DNA from: Candidatus Poribacteria bacterium
Lineage (GTDB): Bacteria > Poribacteria > WGA-4E > WGA-3G
DNA length: 62,846 bases
Direction: 5' to 3'
Assembly: GCA_028824125.1 (NCBI GenBank)
Contig: JAPPES010000157.1
Coordinates: 26,637-89,482 of the forward strand
Below the pieces are notes generated by a model that was given only the letters and a program-made list of their open reading frames with translations, was not told the origin of the DNA and searched no databases. A program made the position numbers and the translations under genes. Below, piece after piece: positions 51,442 to 60,683 of the stretch. Every line of letters begins with the position of its first letter. Position 1 is the stretch's first letter.

Positions 51442-51671
51442 AATGTTACGGTTCTTTGTATCCTATGTGCTATAAACATCGCGCCTTACCAGAAGGCCAT
51501 AGGATTCGAGGAACCGTCATCTGCACAAGCCGCGGAAAAATAACAGGAGAAATCCTATTTGCAGTCGGTGGTGAGGCGAAGATTGTCTCAATGGACGTGT
51601 AGTAAATGCTCTCTATTTGGGAAGAGCTGAAATATCGGAAGGGAGTAGGAAAAAATTAGAATGGGTAACTC

Positions 51672-52964
51672 ATGAAAACTCCACGAATTTATGACAATAA
51701 TGCAAATGATGTCTTAGTCCGGGCTATAGTAATTTGCCTGATGTTTTGTTTAACCGCTTTTTTTACAAGCTGCGGCGATTCGCCTTCAATTCAGTCTGCC
51801 GAAACAGCACAAGATATCCACATACCTGAACCTGTTCCTCCCCCAGCCTCTGTCCGAGAGGCTTTTGATCTGGATCCGTTTTACCAGCAATGGATTGATG
51901 TGGAAGGTTTACCTGTTATAGCATCCGAGAAGGTGAATCCCTATGCCTTAAAGGAAGCAGCATGGCTTATTAGGAAAATGCTTCAACACCGCCAGGATAT
52001 ACTGCAGGCACTTGTGCAAAACGACGTGCGTTTTGTCGTGATAGCACATAACGAAATGAGGACACGAATTCCCGAATACAGAAATCTAAGACCTAACTAT
52101 TATTGGGATCTGGGGGGACGCGGTTTTGGACCGAGGGATCCAATATCTATCGCGAGTTGTGGTGAGGAAAACCTACTAAATTATCCAGGAGACCCATTTC
52201 GGTCTCAAAATATTCTAATTCATGAGTTTGGTCATGCAATTCACATTATGGGCTTGAACACTGTGGCTCCGAGTTTTGATGAACAACTCACTACAGCGTA
52301 CAATTCGGCGAGAAAAAAGGGATTATGGAGAGGCACCTATGCTATTACAAACAGAAAGGAGTACTGGGCTGAAGGGCTGCAATCTTGGTTTGACACAAAT
52401 TCGGCAATTGATACGTATCAAAATCATATAGAAACTCGGGAACAGTTGAAATCTTATGATCCGGGACTTGCCACATTGTTGACTGAAGTCTTTGGTGATT
52501 CAGATTGGCGATACACACCAGCGACATCCCGGACTCGTTCATCCCACTTACAAGGATTCAATCCGATGCAATCACCAAAATTTGAATGGCCGTCGGATTT
52601 GCCAAATTATGCAACGTTACATAAACAATTACTAACCCCGAATAGCGATGGTGGTGGTAAATGGGTAAACCTAAAAGAACAAGACCCAAGCCAGATTCCA
52701 AATCTAAAATCAGAAGCCAATTACACTGAAACTGAAATCATTTTCGTCAACCGTACCGAAGCAAATATTGCCTACTATTGGTTAGATTATCAAGGTAATG
52801 AGAGGTTTTATGCGCAAATTGCCGCCAATTATCATGTATCTCAAACCACTTATGTGGGACATTTTTGGATAGTTAAAGATATGAAGGGAGATAACGTTGC
52901 AGTATTTCGCGCTGAGGAAAAAACAGGCCGAGCTTTCGTTACTACAAAGGTTCAGAGTAAGTAG
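51672..52964 (+). CDS. Zinc metallopeptidase-like lipoprotein with a C-terminal VHL-beta-like domain
   Basis: The 430-aa protein has a lipobox near residue 34 (AFFTSC), then a helical region and the zincin motif HEFGHAIH (184-191), with YWAEGLQSWFD downstream as a plausible third-ligand region. At residues ~353-425 lies IIFVNRTEANIAYYWLDYQG followed by RFYAQIAA and TTYVGHFWIVKD. This closely follows the pVHL beta-domain pattern [27 protein letters not shown] and SYRGHLWLFRD. Positions matching human VHL W88, Y98, H115 and W117 are kept, and S111 is Thr. Such domains occur in some bacterial proteins. It is probably envelope-anchored and proteolytic; the beta domain may bind a hydroxylated or other ligand. 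Confidence 0.82.
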   Translation: MKTPRIYDNNANDVLVRAIVICLMFCLTAFFTSCGDSPSIQSAETAQDIHIPEPVPPPASVREAFDLDPFYQQWIDVEGLPVIASEKVNPYALKEAAWLIRKMLQHRQDILQALVQNDVRFVVIAHNEMRTRIPEYRNLRPNYYWDLGGRGFGPRDPISIASCGEENLLNYPGDPFRSQNILIHEFGHAIHIMGLNTVAPSFDEQLTTAYNSARKKGLWRGTYAITNRKEYWAEGLQSWFDTNSAIDTYQNHIETREQLKSYDPGLATLLTEVFGDSDWRYTPATSRTRSSHLQGFNPMQSPKFEWPSDLPNYATLHKQLLTPNSDGGGKWVNLKEQDPSQIPNLKSEANYTETEIIFVNRTEANIAYYWLDYQGNERFYAQIAANYHVSQTTYVGHFWIVKDMKGDNVAVFRAEEKTGRAFVTTKVQSK

Positions 52965-52996
52965 TAGGTTACATAAAAGAAAGGAGTAGAATAACC

Positions 52997-54148
52997 ATGA
53001 AACGTCTTACAGTAACTTCATTAGGACAAATTCGTGAAGCAGATATTACCTTTGGAGATCTGACGATCTTTGTCGGTGAACAAGCGAGTGGTAAGAGCAT
53101 TTTGCTCCAACTCCTAAAGTTAATTTCAGACGCAGGTGATATTACGCATACTCTTAAAAAACACGGTTTTGATTGGCAAAAAAAAACTGAAAATTTTTTG
53201 TCCCTTTATTTTGGTGACGGGATGGAGACGATTTGGAACAAGGATGAGACAATAGTCACCTTTGATAAGGTGGACTTTACACCTCGAAAAGCGTTATCAC
53301 GGAGAAAAAAAGATGAGAGTCTCTTTTCGATACCAGCACATCGGGTTGTAACGCTTAAAGATGGGTGGCCTCGCGCTTTTACTGACTATGGAACAAGCGA
53401 TCCTTACGTCGTTAAGGAGTTCAGCGAACAGTTGCGCCTATTGATGGAAACTGGTTTGGGATCAGGCAAGGGTGCTATTTTTCCACAAGAAGGCCGTATG
53501 AACAAAACAATACGTGATGCAATCGGGAAAAGTATTTTTGGGGAGGCTGAGATGAGATTAGATAGGTCAGGGTTACGGAAACGAATTGTCTTAGATGTTG
53601 CGGGTACCCAATTGCCATTTATGGTATGGTCTACAGGTCAGAGAGAATTCGCGCCTCTTTTACTGGGTTTGTACTGGTTAATGCCTTCAGGTAAAACAGA
53701 CAAGAAAAATAAAATAAACTGGGTTGTCATTGAAGAACCGGAAATGGGGTTGCATCCCCAAGCGATCTCAGCACTTCTCCTCGTATTTTTAGAGTTATTA
53801 AGGCGAGGCTACAAAGTCATCGTTTCTACCCATTCAGCGCAAATTTTAGAACTTATCTGGGCAATTCAACTCATTGCTAAGTCAAAAAACGCACCGGCAA
53901 GGTTAAGACAGTTGCTGGATTTGAAGCCGAATGCCTTTTCCTATGACCTTACAAATACAGTCATACACAAAAAAACATTTAAAACCTATTATTTCTCTCG
54001 CGAAGACAGTGTTGTGAATGTCAAAGATATTTCTACGTTAGATGCGGAGGATATGGATGCGGCAGTATCAGACTGGGGCGGTCTTACACTATTTAGTACG
54101 AAGGCAGCTGATGTTGTCACAGAAGCTGTTTGGGAGAGTGATCTTTGA
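52997..54148 (+). CDS. SMC/OLD-like AAA ATPase, partner of a nuclease-like gene
   Basis: The 383-aa protein starts LTVTSLGQIREADITFGDLT and Walker A GEQASGKS (27-34). A long insertion follows, then STGQREFAPLLLGLYWLM (signature-like), VVIEEPEMGLHPQAISALLL (Walker B and D-loop) and VIVSTHSAQILELIW (H-loop). This is the shape of AAA_15/AAA_21-type ATPases from defence-type gene pairs. AAGGAG lies 10 bases before the ATG. Its stop overlaps the TTG start of the next gene by 3 bases in TTGA, so expression is coupled. I infer an ATPase-nuclease unit analogous to, but not the same as, known ATPase-effector pairs. Confidence 0.82.
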   Translation: MKRLTVTSLGQIREADITFGDLTIFVGEQASGKSILLQLLKLISDAGDITHTLKKHGFDWQKKTENFLSLYFGDGMETIWNKDETIVTFDKVDFTPRKALSRRKKDESLFSIPAHRVVTLKDGWPRAFTDYGTSDPYVVKEFSEQLRLLMETGLGSGKGAIFPQEGRMNKTIRDAIGKSIFGEAEMRLDRSGLRKRIVLDVAGTQLPFMVWSTGQREFAPLLLGLYWLMPSGKTDKKNKINWVVIEEPEMGLHPQAISALLLVFLELLRRGYKVIVSTHSAQILELIWAIQLIAKSKNAPARLRQLLDLKPNAFSYDLTNTVIHKKTFKTYYFSREDSVVNVKDISTLDAEDMDAAVSDWGGLTLFSTKAADVVTEAVWESDL

Positions 54149-54606
54149 ATTTTAGAGATACTATTCGGAACGTTCCAGAAATTGTCGAGTGTCTAAAAAA
54201 TGGGCTGCAGGCATTAGAAAGACAACATAGAAGCAAAATACAGTACAACTCATCGCGCGAGCTAAAAGGTAGTGTTTATATAGACAAGTGTCTTGAAAAG
54301 CGTTATCCGAATGAAAACCGTTGGGATTACGTGTTCGGTTATAAAGACCGGATTTACTATGTAGAAGTTCATTCGGCGGAAAATACACGCAAAGTTGGAG
54401 AGGTCACAGCGAAATTAGAATGGTTAAAACGTTGGCTTACACGTTCTGCAAAAAGCCTTGAGGATTTGGAAGATCAGAGTACTTACCACTGGATTTCCAC
54501 AAGAAAAACCGCGTCAAGTGTAAAACGGGGTAAATATCGTCAGATATTGGCACAAAAAGGCATTCGCGGTCCAGATTCTGTGTTGCACGCGGATGCGGTC
54601 ACATAA
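54145..54606 (+). CDS. PD-(D/E)XK-like small protein coupled to the ATPase
   Basis: The 153-aa protein has SVYIDKCLEKRYPNENRWDY, then VFGYKDRIYYVEVHSAEN and KLEWLKRWLTRS. The Asp in RWDY, the following strand pair and the Glu in YYVEVHSA fit a restriction-fold core in which the usual E-x-K is E-x-H. The TTG start overlaps the upstream stop (TTGA) and has GGGAG 9 bases upstream. Its size is small for a full nuclease, so it could be an accessory nuclease subunit. The function is inferred from motifs and coupling. Confidence 0.65.
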   Translation: MNFRDTIRNVPEIVECLKNGLQALERQHRSKIQYNSSRELKGSVYIDKCLEKRYPNENRWDYVFGYKDRIYYVEVHSAENTRKVGEVTAKLEWLKRWLTRSAKSLEDLEDQSTYHWISTRKTASSVKRGKYRQILAQKGIRGPDSVLHADAVT

Positions 54607-54646
54607 TCATCTTACCGTTCAATTGTAGATATGCCTATAAAGACAA

Positions 54647-55279
54647 ATGAACAAATCCATTGAAAAGGTCACTGCATTTATCACACAAGAACGAAATGGT
54701 GTGAATATGTTACTTGTATTCAAACATCCCACTGCGGGTGTCCAAATTCCTGCAGGCACAGTTGAAGTAGACGAAGATATTGAGACTGCGGTAAAGAGAG
54801 AAGCTTATGAAGAAACGGGACTACAGCATGTAAAAATTGAGAAATATCTCGGTTGTTTTGAAAATGAGTTAGCAGAACAAGAACGGATAATAACACAAAC
54901 AACAAAAGTCTATATCAAACCCGATTTAAACGCAATTCCGTACAAAGACAAACTAACCAGAGGTCTCACAGTGGAATATCATTCCACTTGTAAAGGCTTC
55001 ACTCACATTACATATTTTGAATACGATAAATTTCCCAATCCCTCATACATTGCCTATAATATATCGGGGTGGGTGCCGAACGAAAACTTGAGTAATCAAA
55101 AAACAAGGCATTTCTTTCAGTTGAGTACATCAGAAGAAACAGCGGATATGTGGGAATTGAAAAGCGATAGAGGTCATATTTTTCAACCTTTTTGGATACC
55201 ACTTTCACCGAAACCCGAAATTGTGTCACCGCAAAATAGGTGGTTAGATTTTGTTTACGAGAAAATACTTGTCGAATAA
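54647..55279 (+). CDS. Nudix hydrolase
   Basis: The 210-aa protein carries the Nudix box from G38 to L60: GTVEVDEDIETAVKREAYEE followed by TGL, fitting G-x5-E-x7-R-E-U-x-E-E-x-G-U. Nudix enzymes hydrolyse nucleoside diphosphates linked to another moiety (X). The C-terminal ~90 residues extend beyond the core and may set substrate choice. It lies 40 bases after the coupled ATPase-nuclease pair on the same strand and could belong to the same transcript, though its link to them is unproven. Confidence 0.85.
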   Translation: MNKSIEKVTAFITQERNGVNMLLVFKHPTAGVQIPAGTVEVDEDIETAVKREAYEETGLQHVKIEKYLGCFENELAEQERIITQTTKVYIKPDLNAIPYKDKLTRGLTVEYHSTCKGFTHITYFEYDKFPNPSYIAYNISGWVPNENLSNQKTRHFFQLSTSEETADMWELKSDRGHIFQPFWIPLSPKPEIVSPQNRWLDFVYEKILVE

Positions 55280-55339
55280 TTGTAGTAACAACATGAGTAA
55301 CAATCAATTTCAAATTGGACACTTTAGGAGGAGATACAG

Positions 55340-56440
55340 ATGGCAACTTATCGTGCAGGCGTAATCGGTTTAGGACGGATGGGAAGCACTTTTGACGATG
55401 AAATTACACAGGGCGGATCGATTTTTCTCCCTTACTGTCATGCGCCAAGTTATGACGCATCACCGAAAACGGAGTTGGTGGCGGGTGCCGACCTACATGC
55501 CGAACAAGCCTCAATTTTCAGTGAACGGTGGGGACTTAGTTCGGAACATATCTATAGTGATTATCGCGAAATGTTAGAGAAGGAAAACCTTGATATTGTG
55601 AGTATATGCACAACAGCACGGGTTAGATCAACTATTGTGCAAGATGTGGCGCGTGCAGGTGTCAAGGGTATCTGGGCAGAAAAACCGATTTCGCTCAGTC
55701 TTGCCGAAGCGGATGCAATGGTAGATGTCTGCCGAGAAAACGGTGTGGTGATGGCAATCAATTGCGCGCGCCGTTGGAATCCTTTCTTTAGTGAGGCAAG
55801 AAAACTCATTGACGAAGGTGAGATCGGTAATGTGCTGCAGGTAACTGTGTATGCGCAGTGTGGTCTTTCGCATAACGGCAGCCATGCCATTGATATTCTA
55901 CGTTATATGGCGGGTGGCAATGTGGAATGGGTTTTCGGTGAGATGCAGTCTGACGAAGCCGCTGCAGGTGAAAATGACCTGATGGGAAACGGCTACCTTG
56001 TTTTTGATAACGGGGTGCGGGCATATCTCCGCAGCACGTCGTGTGGTGCTGCACCGTGGGAGGTAGATGTTATCGGTACAACGGGACGCATCCGTTCAAT
56101 TAATAATGCAGAAACATTTGAGTTGATTCGTATTATTCCCGGTGGCAGACGTGGACGTGGGGTTCCTGCGACATGTCCATTCCCGATACCTGTAAGAATG
56201 CAAGGGATGGGATTGACCATTGTTGACGACATCATTAACGCCATTGAAAACGGAGGTTCACCTAAATGTTCAGATGAAGATGGACGTGCTGCGCTTGAAG
56301 TTGCTATTGCACTGCGTGAATCGCATCGGCGTGGTGGCGTAAAAGTGGATCTGCCGATTGAAGACCGGAGTCTGCGTATTCTTTCGTCTGAGATTCGTGG
56401 TGACGATACACCTGCTCGGATTAGGCGGATGCGGGGTTGA
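55340..56440 (+). CDS. Gfo/Idh/MocA family NAD(P)-dependent oxidoreductase
   Basis: The 366-aa protein begins AGVIGLGRMGSTFDD, a G-x-G-x-x-G Rossmann motif. EKPISLSLAEADAMVDV is the conserved EKP block, CARRWNPFF follows, and the C-terminal domain has GNGYLVFDNGVRAYLRST. GGAGG lies 9 bases before the ATG. Members reduce or oxidise sugars such as inositol, glucose or their derivatives; the substrate is unknown. It ends 20 bases before the deacetylase-family gene on the same strand. Confidence 0.88.
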   Translation: MATYRAGVIGLGRMGSTFDDEITQGGSIFLPYCHAPSYDASPKTELVAGADLHAEQASIFSERWGLSSEHIYSDYREMLEKENLDIVSICTTARVRSTIVQDVARAGVKGIWAEKPISLSLAEADAMVDVCRENGVVMAINCARRWNPFFSEARKLIDEGEIGNVLQVTVYAQCGLSHNGSHAIDILRYMAGGNVEWVFGEMQSDEAAAGENDLMGNGYLVFDNGVRAYLRSTSCGAAPWEVDVIGTTGRIRSINNAETFELIRIIPGGRRGRGVPATCPFPIPVRMQGMGLTIVDDIINAIENGGSPKCSDEDGRAALEVAIALRESHRRGGVKVDLPIEDRSLRILSSEIRGDDTPARIRRMRG

Positions 56441-56460
56441 TATAGGAGAAATCAAAATAC

Positions 56461-57399
56461 ATGCCACAAAAAACTGCATTCGTCTATCACCCAGACTACC
56501 TGAACCACGACACAGGCCCCAAACACCCGGAACGCCCTGACCGACTTAGAGCAAGCCTCGCAGCACTCCAACAGAGCGATGTGTGGGAACAACTACACCA
56601 CATTGACCCAACACCCGCGACCGTTGAACAGATTGCCTACGCGCACAAACCCGGTTATAGTGAACACATCCGACAATCCTGTGAAGCAGAAATTCCGCTG
56701 ACCTACGACACCACCGTTTGTCATGAATCGTTTGATATCGCTTTGCTTTCAACAGGCGGTGTCCTGTGTGCAGCAGAAGCAGTCGCAACAAAGCAAGTCA
56801 AAAACGCTTTTGCATTGGTACGCCCACCGGGACACCACGCGACACCAGGGCAGAGCATGGGGTTTTGTCTGTTCAATAACATAGCCGTTACAGCACGTTA
56901 CTTGCAACGTGAACACGGTGTCGGAAAGGTGGCAATTGTAGATTGGGACGTGCATCACGGCAACGGCACACAAGACATATTTTATGAAGACGCATCGGTT
57001 TTCTTCTTCTCTATCCATCAATCCCCGCTTTACCCCGGCACAGGTTCACGTTATGAACAGGGCAGCGGAAAAGCGCGCGGCACTACACTCAATGTGCCGA
57101 TGCCACCCGGAAGTGGTGACAGTGAATACATCACTGTCTTTGAGGATGTGCTTATTCCCGCATTACACGGTTTTTCGCCTGAGTTTATCCTAATATCTGC
57201 AGGCTTTGATGCACACTTTCTTGATCCACTTGCTCACATTGACATAACTGCAGCGGGATTTGCGAAGTTAACTGATTTGGTTTTAGATGTTGCGGAGGAG
57301 ATTGCATCGGGCAACGTTGTTTCCGCATTGGAGGGTGGGTATAGCTTGAAAGGTGTCTCTGAATCTGTTGTGGAGCATGTGGAACGTTTGGTTGGGTAA
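56461..57399 (+). CDS. Histone-deacetylase/AcuC-family metal hydrolase
   Basis: The 312-aa protein has LNHDTGPKHPERPDRLRASL at the start, RPPGHHATPGQSMGFCLFNN, the metal-site block VAIVDWDVHHGNGTQDIFYE, and LISAGFDAHFLDPLAHID, all in the order of class II deacetylase-like enzymes. Bacterial members deacetylate proteins, polyamines or acetoin-related compounds; the substrate is not determined. AGGAG precedes the ATG by 12 bases. It may be in a transcript with the Gfo/Idh gene. It converges with menG/ubiE. Confidence 0.9.
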   Translation: MPQKTAFVYHPDYLNHDTGPKHPERPDRLRASLAALQQSDVWEQLHHIDPTPATVEQIAYAHKPGYSEHIRQSCEAEIPLTYDTTVCHESFDIALLSTGGVLCAAEAVATKQVKNAFALVRPPGHHATPGQSMGFCLFNNIAVTARYLQREHGVGKVAIVDWDVHHGNGTQDIFYEDASVFFFSIHQSPLYPGTGSRYEQGSGKARGTTLNVPMPPGSGDSEYITVFEDVLIPALHGFSPEFILISAGFDAHFLDPLAHIDITAAGFAKLTDLVLDVAEEIASGNVVSALEGGYSLKGVSESVVEHVERLVG

Positions 57400-57431
57400 G
57401 CGTTGGAGTCTTCGCCATCTTGCGAAACCTT

Positions 57432-58133
57432 TCACATCTTTTTTCCTACATGAATTGCAACAATCCCCAAAGTTTTCCGAAAATACTGCACATCTGTTAG
57501 CCCGCACTGCTCCATAACTGCTTTCAACGCATCACAATTCGGGAACTGCATAACGGAACGGGGAAGATAACCGTACGCATCGTCTTTGCTACGTGAGATA
57601 CAATTGCCGATGAAAGGTAAAATCTTTGTGAAATAGAAATAGTAAAGACTACGAAATATCGGATTGACAGGTTGCGTAAACTCTAAGATGGCAATCCTAC
57701 CGCCCGGCACAGCAACGCGTGTCATCTCACGAATGCCCAATTCAAGGTCAGCAACGTTTCGGATACCAAAACCGACAGAAACAATATCAAAGGTATTGTC
57801 CGCAAACGGGAGGGTAAGGGTATCTGCTTCAATTGGCACAAAAGCGTGTGCCCTTCCCTGCCGTTCTACCTTTTGTTTGCCGACAACCAACATCTCAAAG
57901 CAGAAATCTGAACCGATGACAGAACCATCTGCACCAATTTTATCGGTGTATGCAAGCGCGAGTTCGCCTGTGCCTGTGCAAACATCAAGCACCTTGCTTG
58001 TTGGGGTTACACTACTTGCTTTGACTGTCTCTCGCCGCCAAACACGGTCAAACCGAAGGCTCAACAACGAATTAAGAAAATCGTAGTGGCGAGCGATAGC
58101 TGAAAACAAGTTTTTTATACGTTGTGCCTGCAT
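57432..58133 (-). CDS. menG: UbiE/MenG methyltransferase (demethylmenaquinone/ubiquinone biosynthesis)
   Basis: The 233-aa protein has IKNLFSAIARHYDFLNSLLS and FDRVWRRETV at the N-terminus, the SAM motif LDVCTGTGELALAY, IVSVGFGIRNVADLELGIRE and VAVPGGRIAILEFTQPVNPI, as in UbiE/MenG proteins. It methylates the quinone ring in the last steps of menaquinone or ubiquinone synthesis, with SAM as donor. The window gives no other quinone gene, so which quinone is unresolved. The gene is downstream of pheT, on the same strand, with a 28-base gap. Confidence 0.9.
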   Translation of the reverse strand: MQAQRIKNLFSAIARHYDFLNSLLSLRFDRVWRRETVKASSVTPTSKVLDVCTGTGELALAYTDKIGADGSVIGSDFCFEMLVVGKQKVERQGRAHAFVPIEADTLTLPFADNTFDIVSVGFGIRNVADLELGIREMTRVAVPGGRIAILEFTQPVNPIFRSLYYFYFTKILPFIGNCISRSKDDAYGYLPRSVMQFPNCDALKAVMEQCGLTDVQYFRKTLGIVAIHVGKKM

Positions 58134-58161
58134 AACGGTTTTGTCCGAGTCTTCTAATGGG

Positions 58162-60558
58162 TTACATTCTTAACTCTGCGCCAAGTTCTTGGTTCAGTCG
58201 TTTAACAACCTTGTTGTGAAGATCGTTAACCGCTTTATCTGTCAAGGTCTCGGTTGCTGAATGATATGTAATTGTGTAAGCAAGACTCTTTTTATTTTCT
58301 GGCACCTGATCCCCGACATATACATCAAACAGTCGTACCGATTCAACCAATTTTCCCCCAGTGGAATAGATAATTTCTATTGGCATATCCGACTGCATCT
58401 CTTGATCTACCACAATCGCAAGGTCGCGCAGGACGCTGGGATAGATGGGAATCGGTTCAAAACGTTTGGAAAAATCGGCTGCGTCCGCTAATGCCTCCAA
58501 GTCAAGTTCAAAGAGGTATGCTTTGTAAGGGAGCTCATAACTTTCCAACACTTTCGGGTGTGCTTCTCCGAGGATACCGATACGTCTATTTTCCAACAAC
58601 ACCTCAGCATTGCGTCCCGGATGGAAGGTTGAGTCTTCCGTTTTTTTGAACACATAATCGGTAGTCCCACAGATGTCAAGTATCCCTTCAACAGCCCCCT
58701 TAATGTCAAAGAAGTCTGGAGAACGATAGGGATTGCCGTAAACACCTTCACCAATTTCGCCAGCAAGAATGCCAGCAACACGGGCCGGTTCTGCTCCTTG
58801 GATAAACACAGTAGACAGTTCAAAGAGTGCGATATTATCTATCTGATGATTGTGATTGTGCTGTGCATTTTCGAGCAAACTCGGTAACAACGTAGTACGA
58901 AGCACTGACATCTCCGGACTTAACGGATTACGTAGTTTCAAAGTATTACGAAGCGGGTTGTCTGCTGCTAACCGAATTTTATCAAAACAGTTCGGATGAC
59001 AAAAACTGTAGTTTACCGATTCCATCATGCCAGAGCCGAGTAGAAAATGTCTTATACGTCTATGAACTTCTGCTGAGATGTTTGGCGCAGGAATAGGAAT
59101 GTCGCCTTTCGGTAATGCTGTTGGGATGTTATCATAACCGTGAACGCGCGCGATCTCCTCAATCAGATCTATTTCACGTGTAATATCTCCGCGGAACGAT
59201 GGGACGGTAATTTGATATATATTTTCTTCTGATTGTGATGCCTCCACATCAAACCCTAACCGACTTAAAATCTGCTCTATCTCACTGGTTTCAAGTGTAG
59301 TTCCTAATATGAAATTCACACGTTCAGCACGAAGTTGAATTTGCAGCGGTTCACGTCGTCCGGGATAGACATCAATAACGCCTTCACATAAGGTGCCGCC
59401 AGCTAACTCTGCGATCAGTTGTGCGGCACGGTCAAGCGCAGGGATAACAGCCTCTGGATCCGCGCCACGTTCAAATCTGTAAGATGCTTCGGTATGTATT
59501 CCCAGCTTTTTCGCGGTTGCACGGACGCTTGACGGTTGGAAATTAGCACTTTCCAGTAACACATCACATGTTGTTTCTGTGATTTCAGAGTCATAGCCCC
59601 CCATAATTCCTGCAAGTGCCACAGGTTTTTCTGCATCTGCGATAACTAACATATCAGGAGTTAGGTTGTGTTCCTCTTCATCAAGGGTTTTGATCTGTTC
59701 ATTTTCTGCTGCACGGCGCACAACAATGCGATTTTCTGTGAGTTTGTGATAATCAAAGGCGTGCAGCGGTTGTCCATATTCCATTAAAACGAAGTTGGTA
59801 ATATCTACGATATTGTTGATAACACCGACTCCGATAGATTCAAGTCGCTGTTTTAGCCATGCAGGAGATTCTCCGACTTTAACACCTTGAATTATGCGCG
59901 CTGCATAACGGGGACACAATTCAGGGGCATCAATTGTTACAGATGTAATTCCCTGTACGTTTGCTTCGCTTTCTTGTAGGTCAACTTGTGGAAGTTTCAA
60001 GTCATTGCCCGTTTCAGCGCGAATTTCTCGGGCAACACCTATCATACTGAGACAATCAGGACGGTTCGGGGTTATCTCCAATTCAAATATCACATCGTCT
60101 AAACCTAATGCTTCGGTGAGTGGCGAGCCTATGGATAGATCAGAAGATAATTCCATGAGTCCCGCGGCTTCATCAGAGATGCCTAACTCTTTCTCCGAGC
60201 AGAGCATACCGTGCGATTCCTCACCGCGCAGTTTAGCACGTTTAATTATAATACCTGTAGGCAATGCTGTGCCAATTGTTGCGACAGGTGCGAACATGCC
60301 TTCATATACATTCGGCGCGCCGCAAACGATCTGGAGCGCATTTGTCTCACCGATATTTACCTGACACAGCACAAGTTTATCTGCATTCGGATGTGGTCTG
60401 ATAGAATCTACTTTGCCAATAAGGACGCCTTCTAATGCTGCGCCGAGTTGCTTGACGGATTCAACCTCAATACCTAACATCGTTAATCTTTCTGCGAGCT
60501 CGTCTGGGGAAAAATCAAAATCGATGTAGGTTTTTAGCCAATTTTGGGTTACGTTCAT
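58162..60558 (-). CDS. pheT: Phenylalanine-tRNA ligase beta subunit
   Basis: The protein is 798 aa. MNVTQNWLKTYIDFDFSPDE opens it, then an EMAP-type tRNA-binding domain (residues ~39-150), B3/B4 editing domain, B5 domain, the catalytic-like core and a C-terminal FDX-ACB domain ending near DLHNKVVKRLNQELGAELRM. PheT with PheS makes the alpha2-beta2 enzyme that charges tRNA-Phe and edits Tyr-tRNA-Phe. I use the ATG at 60558 (AAGGA 7 bases upstream); a longer ORF up to 60648 runs through the intergenic repeat. A terminator-like hairpin directly precedes it. Confidence 0.95.
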   Translation of the reverse strand: MNVTQNWLKTYIDFDFSPDELAERLTMLGIEVESVKQLGAALEGVLIGKVDSIRPHPNADKLVLCQVNIGETNALQIVCGAPNVYEGMFAPVATIGTALPTGIIIKRAKLRGEESHGMLCSEKELGISDEAAGLMELSSDLSIGSPLTEALGLDDVIFELEITPNRPDCLSMIGVAREIRAETGNDLKLPQVDLQESEANVQGITSVTIDAPELCPRYAARIIQGVKVGESPAWLKQRLESIGVGVINNIVDITNFVLMEYGQPLHAFDYHKLTENRIVVRRAAENEQIKTLDEEEHNLTPDMLVIADAEKPVALAGIMGGYDSEITETTCDVLLESANFQPSSVRATAKKLGIHTEASYRFERGADPEAVIPALDRAAQLIAELAGGTLCEGVIDVYPGRREPLQIQLRAERVNFILGTTLETSEIEQILSRLGFDVEASQSEENIYQITVPSFRGDITREIDLIEEIARVHGYDNIPTALPKGDIPIPAPNISAEVHRRIRHFLLGSGMMESVNYSFCHPNCFDKIRLAADNPLRNTLKLRNPLSPEMSVLRTTLLPSLLENAQHNHNHQIDNIALFELSTVFIQGAEPARVAGILAGEIGEGVYGNPYRSPDFFDIKGAVEGILDICGTTDYVFKKTEDSTFHPGRNAEVLLENRRIGILGEAHPKVLESYELPYKAYLFELDLEALADAADFSKRFEPIPIYPSVLRDLAIVVDQEMQSDMPIEIIYSTGGKLVESVRLFDVYVGDQVPENKKSLAYTITYHSATETLTDKAVNDLHNKVVKRLNQELGAELRM

Positions 60559-60570
60559 AGATAAGTCCTT

Positions 60571-60592
60571 AAAAATCGGGGTTACAAACCCC
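60571..60592 (-). terminator. Terminator-like hairpin between pheS and pheT
   Basis: On the minus strand GGGGTTTGTAACCCC is followed by GATTTTT, then AAGGA, the ribosome site of pheT. The hairpin and T-run end 13 bases before the pheT ATG, so pheT may be partly separated from pheS transcription. Confidence 0.5.
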
Positions 60593-60675
60593 TCCAACAA
60601 GAGTGTCAAGAAATCGGGGTTACAACCCGTCAAATGCCATAAGCGCATTTGACGTTGATTCTCTCCAACAAGAGT
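60574..60675. repeat. Family D repeat cluster with a nested palindrome in the pheS-pheT gap
   Basis: Two AATCGGGGTTACAA units lie side by side; the second continues into CGTCAAATGC and GCATTTGACG (60628-60654), a perfect 10-bp stem, before the repeat resumes with CTCTCCAACAAGAG. This looks like a small palindrome inserted into a family D copy. No gene is present in this 125-base gap. Confidence 0.7.
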
Positions 60676-60683
60676 GCCTACTA

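Noticed and set aside
51414..51602. 62-aa ORF at the end of the GH32-like gene
   Set aside because: It overlaps the GH32 C-terminus and has no ribosome site. The stretch 51442-51671 otherwise shows nothing I can call, though a decayed gene cannot be excluded.
60559..60648. Thirty-codon N-terminal extension of PheT
   Set aside because: It translates the intergenic repeat; PheT families start MNVTQNWLKTY-like.
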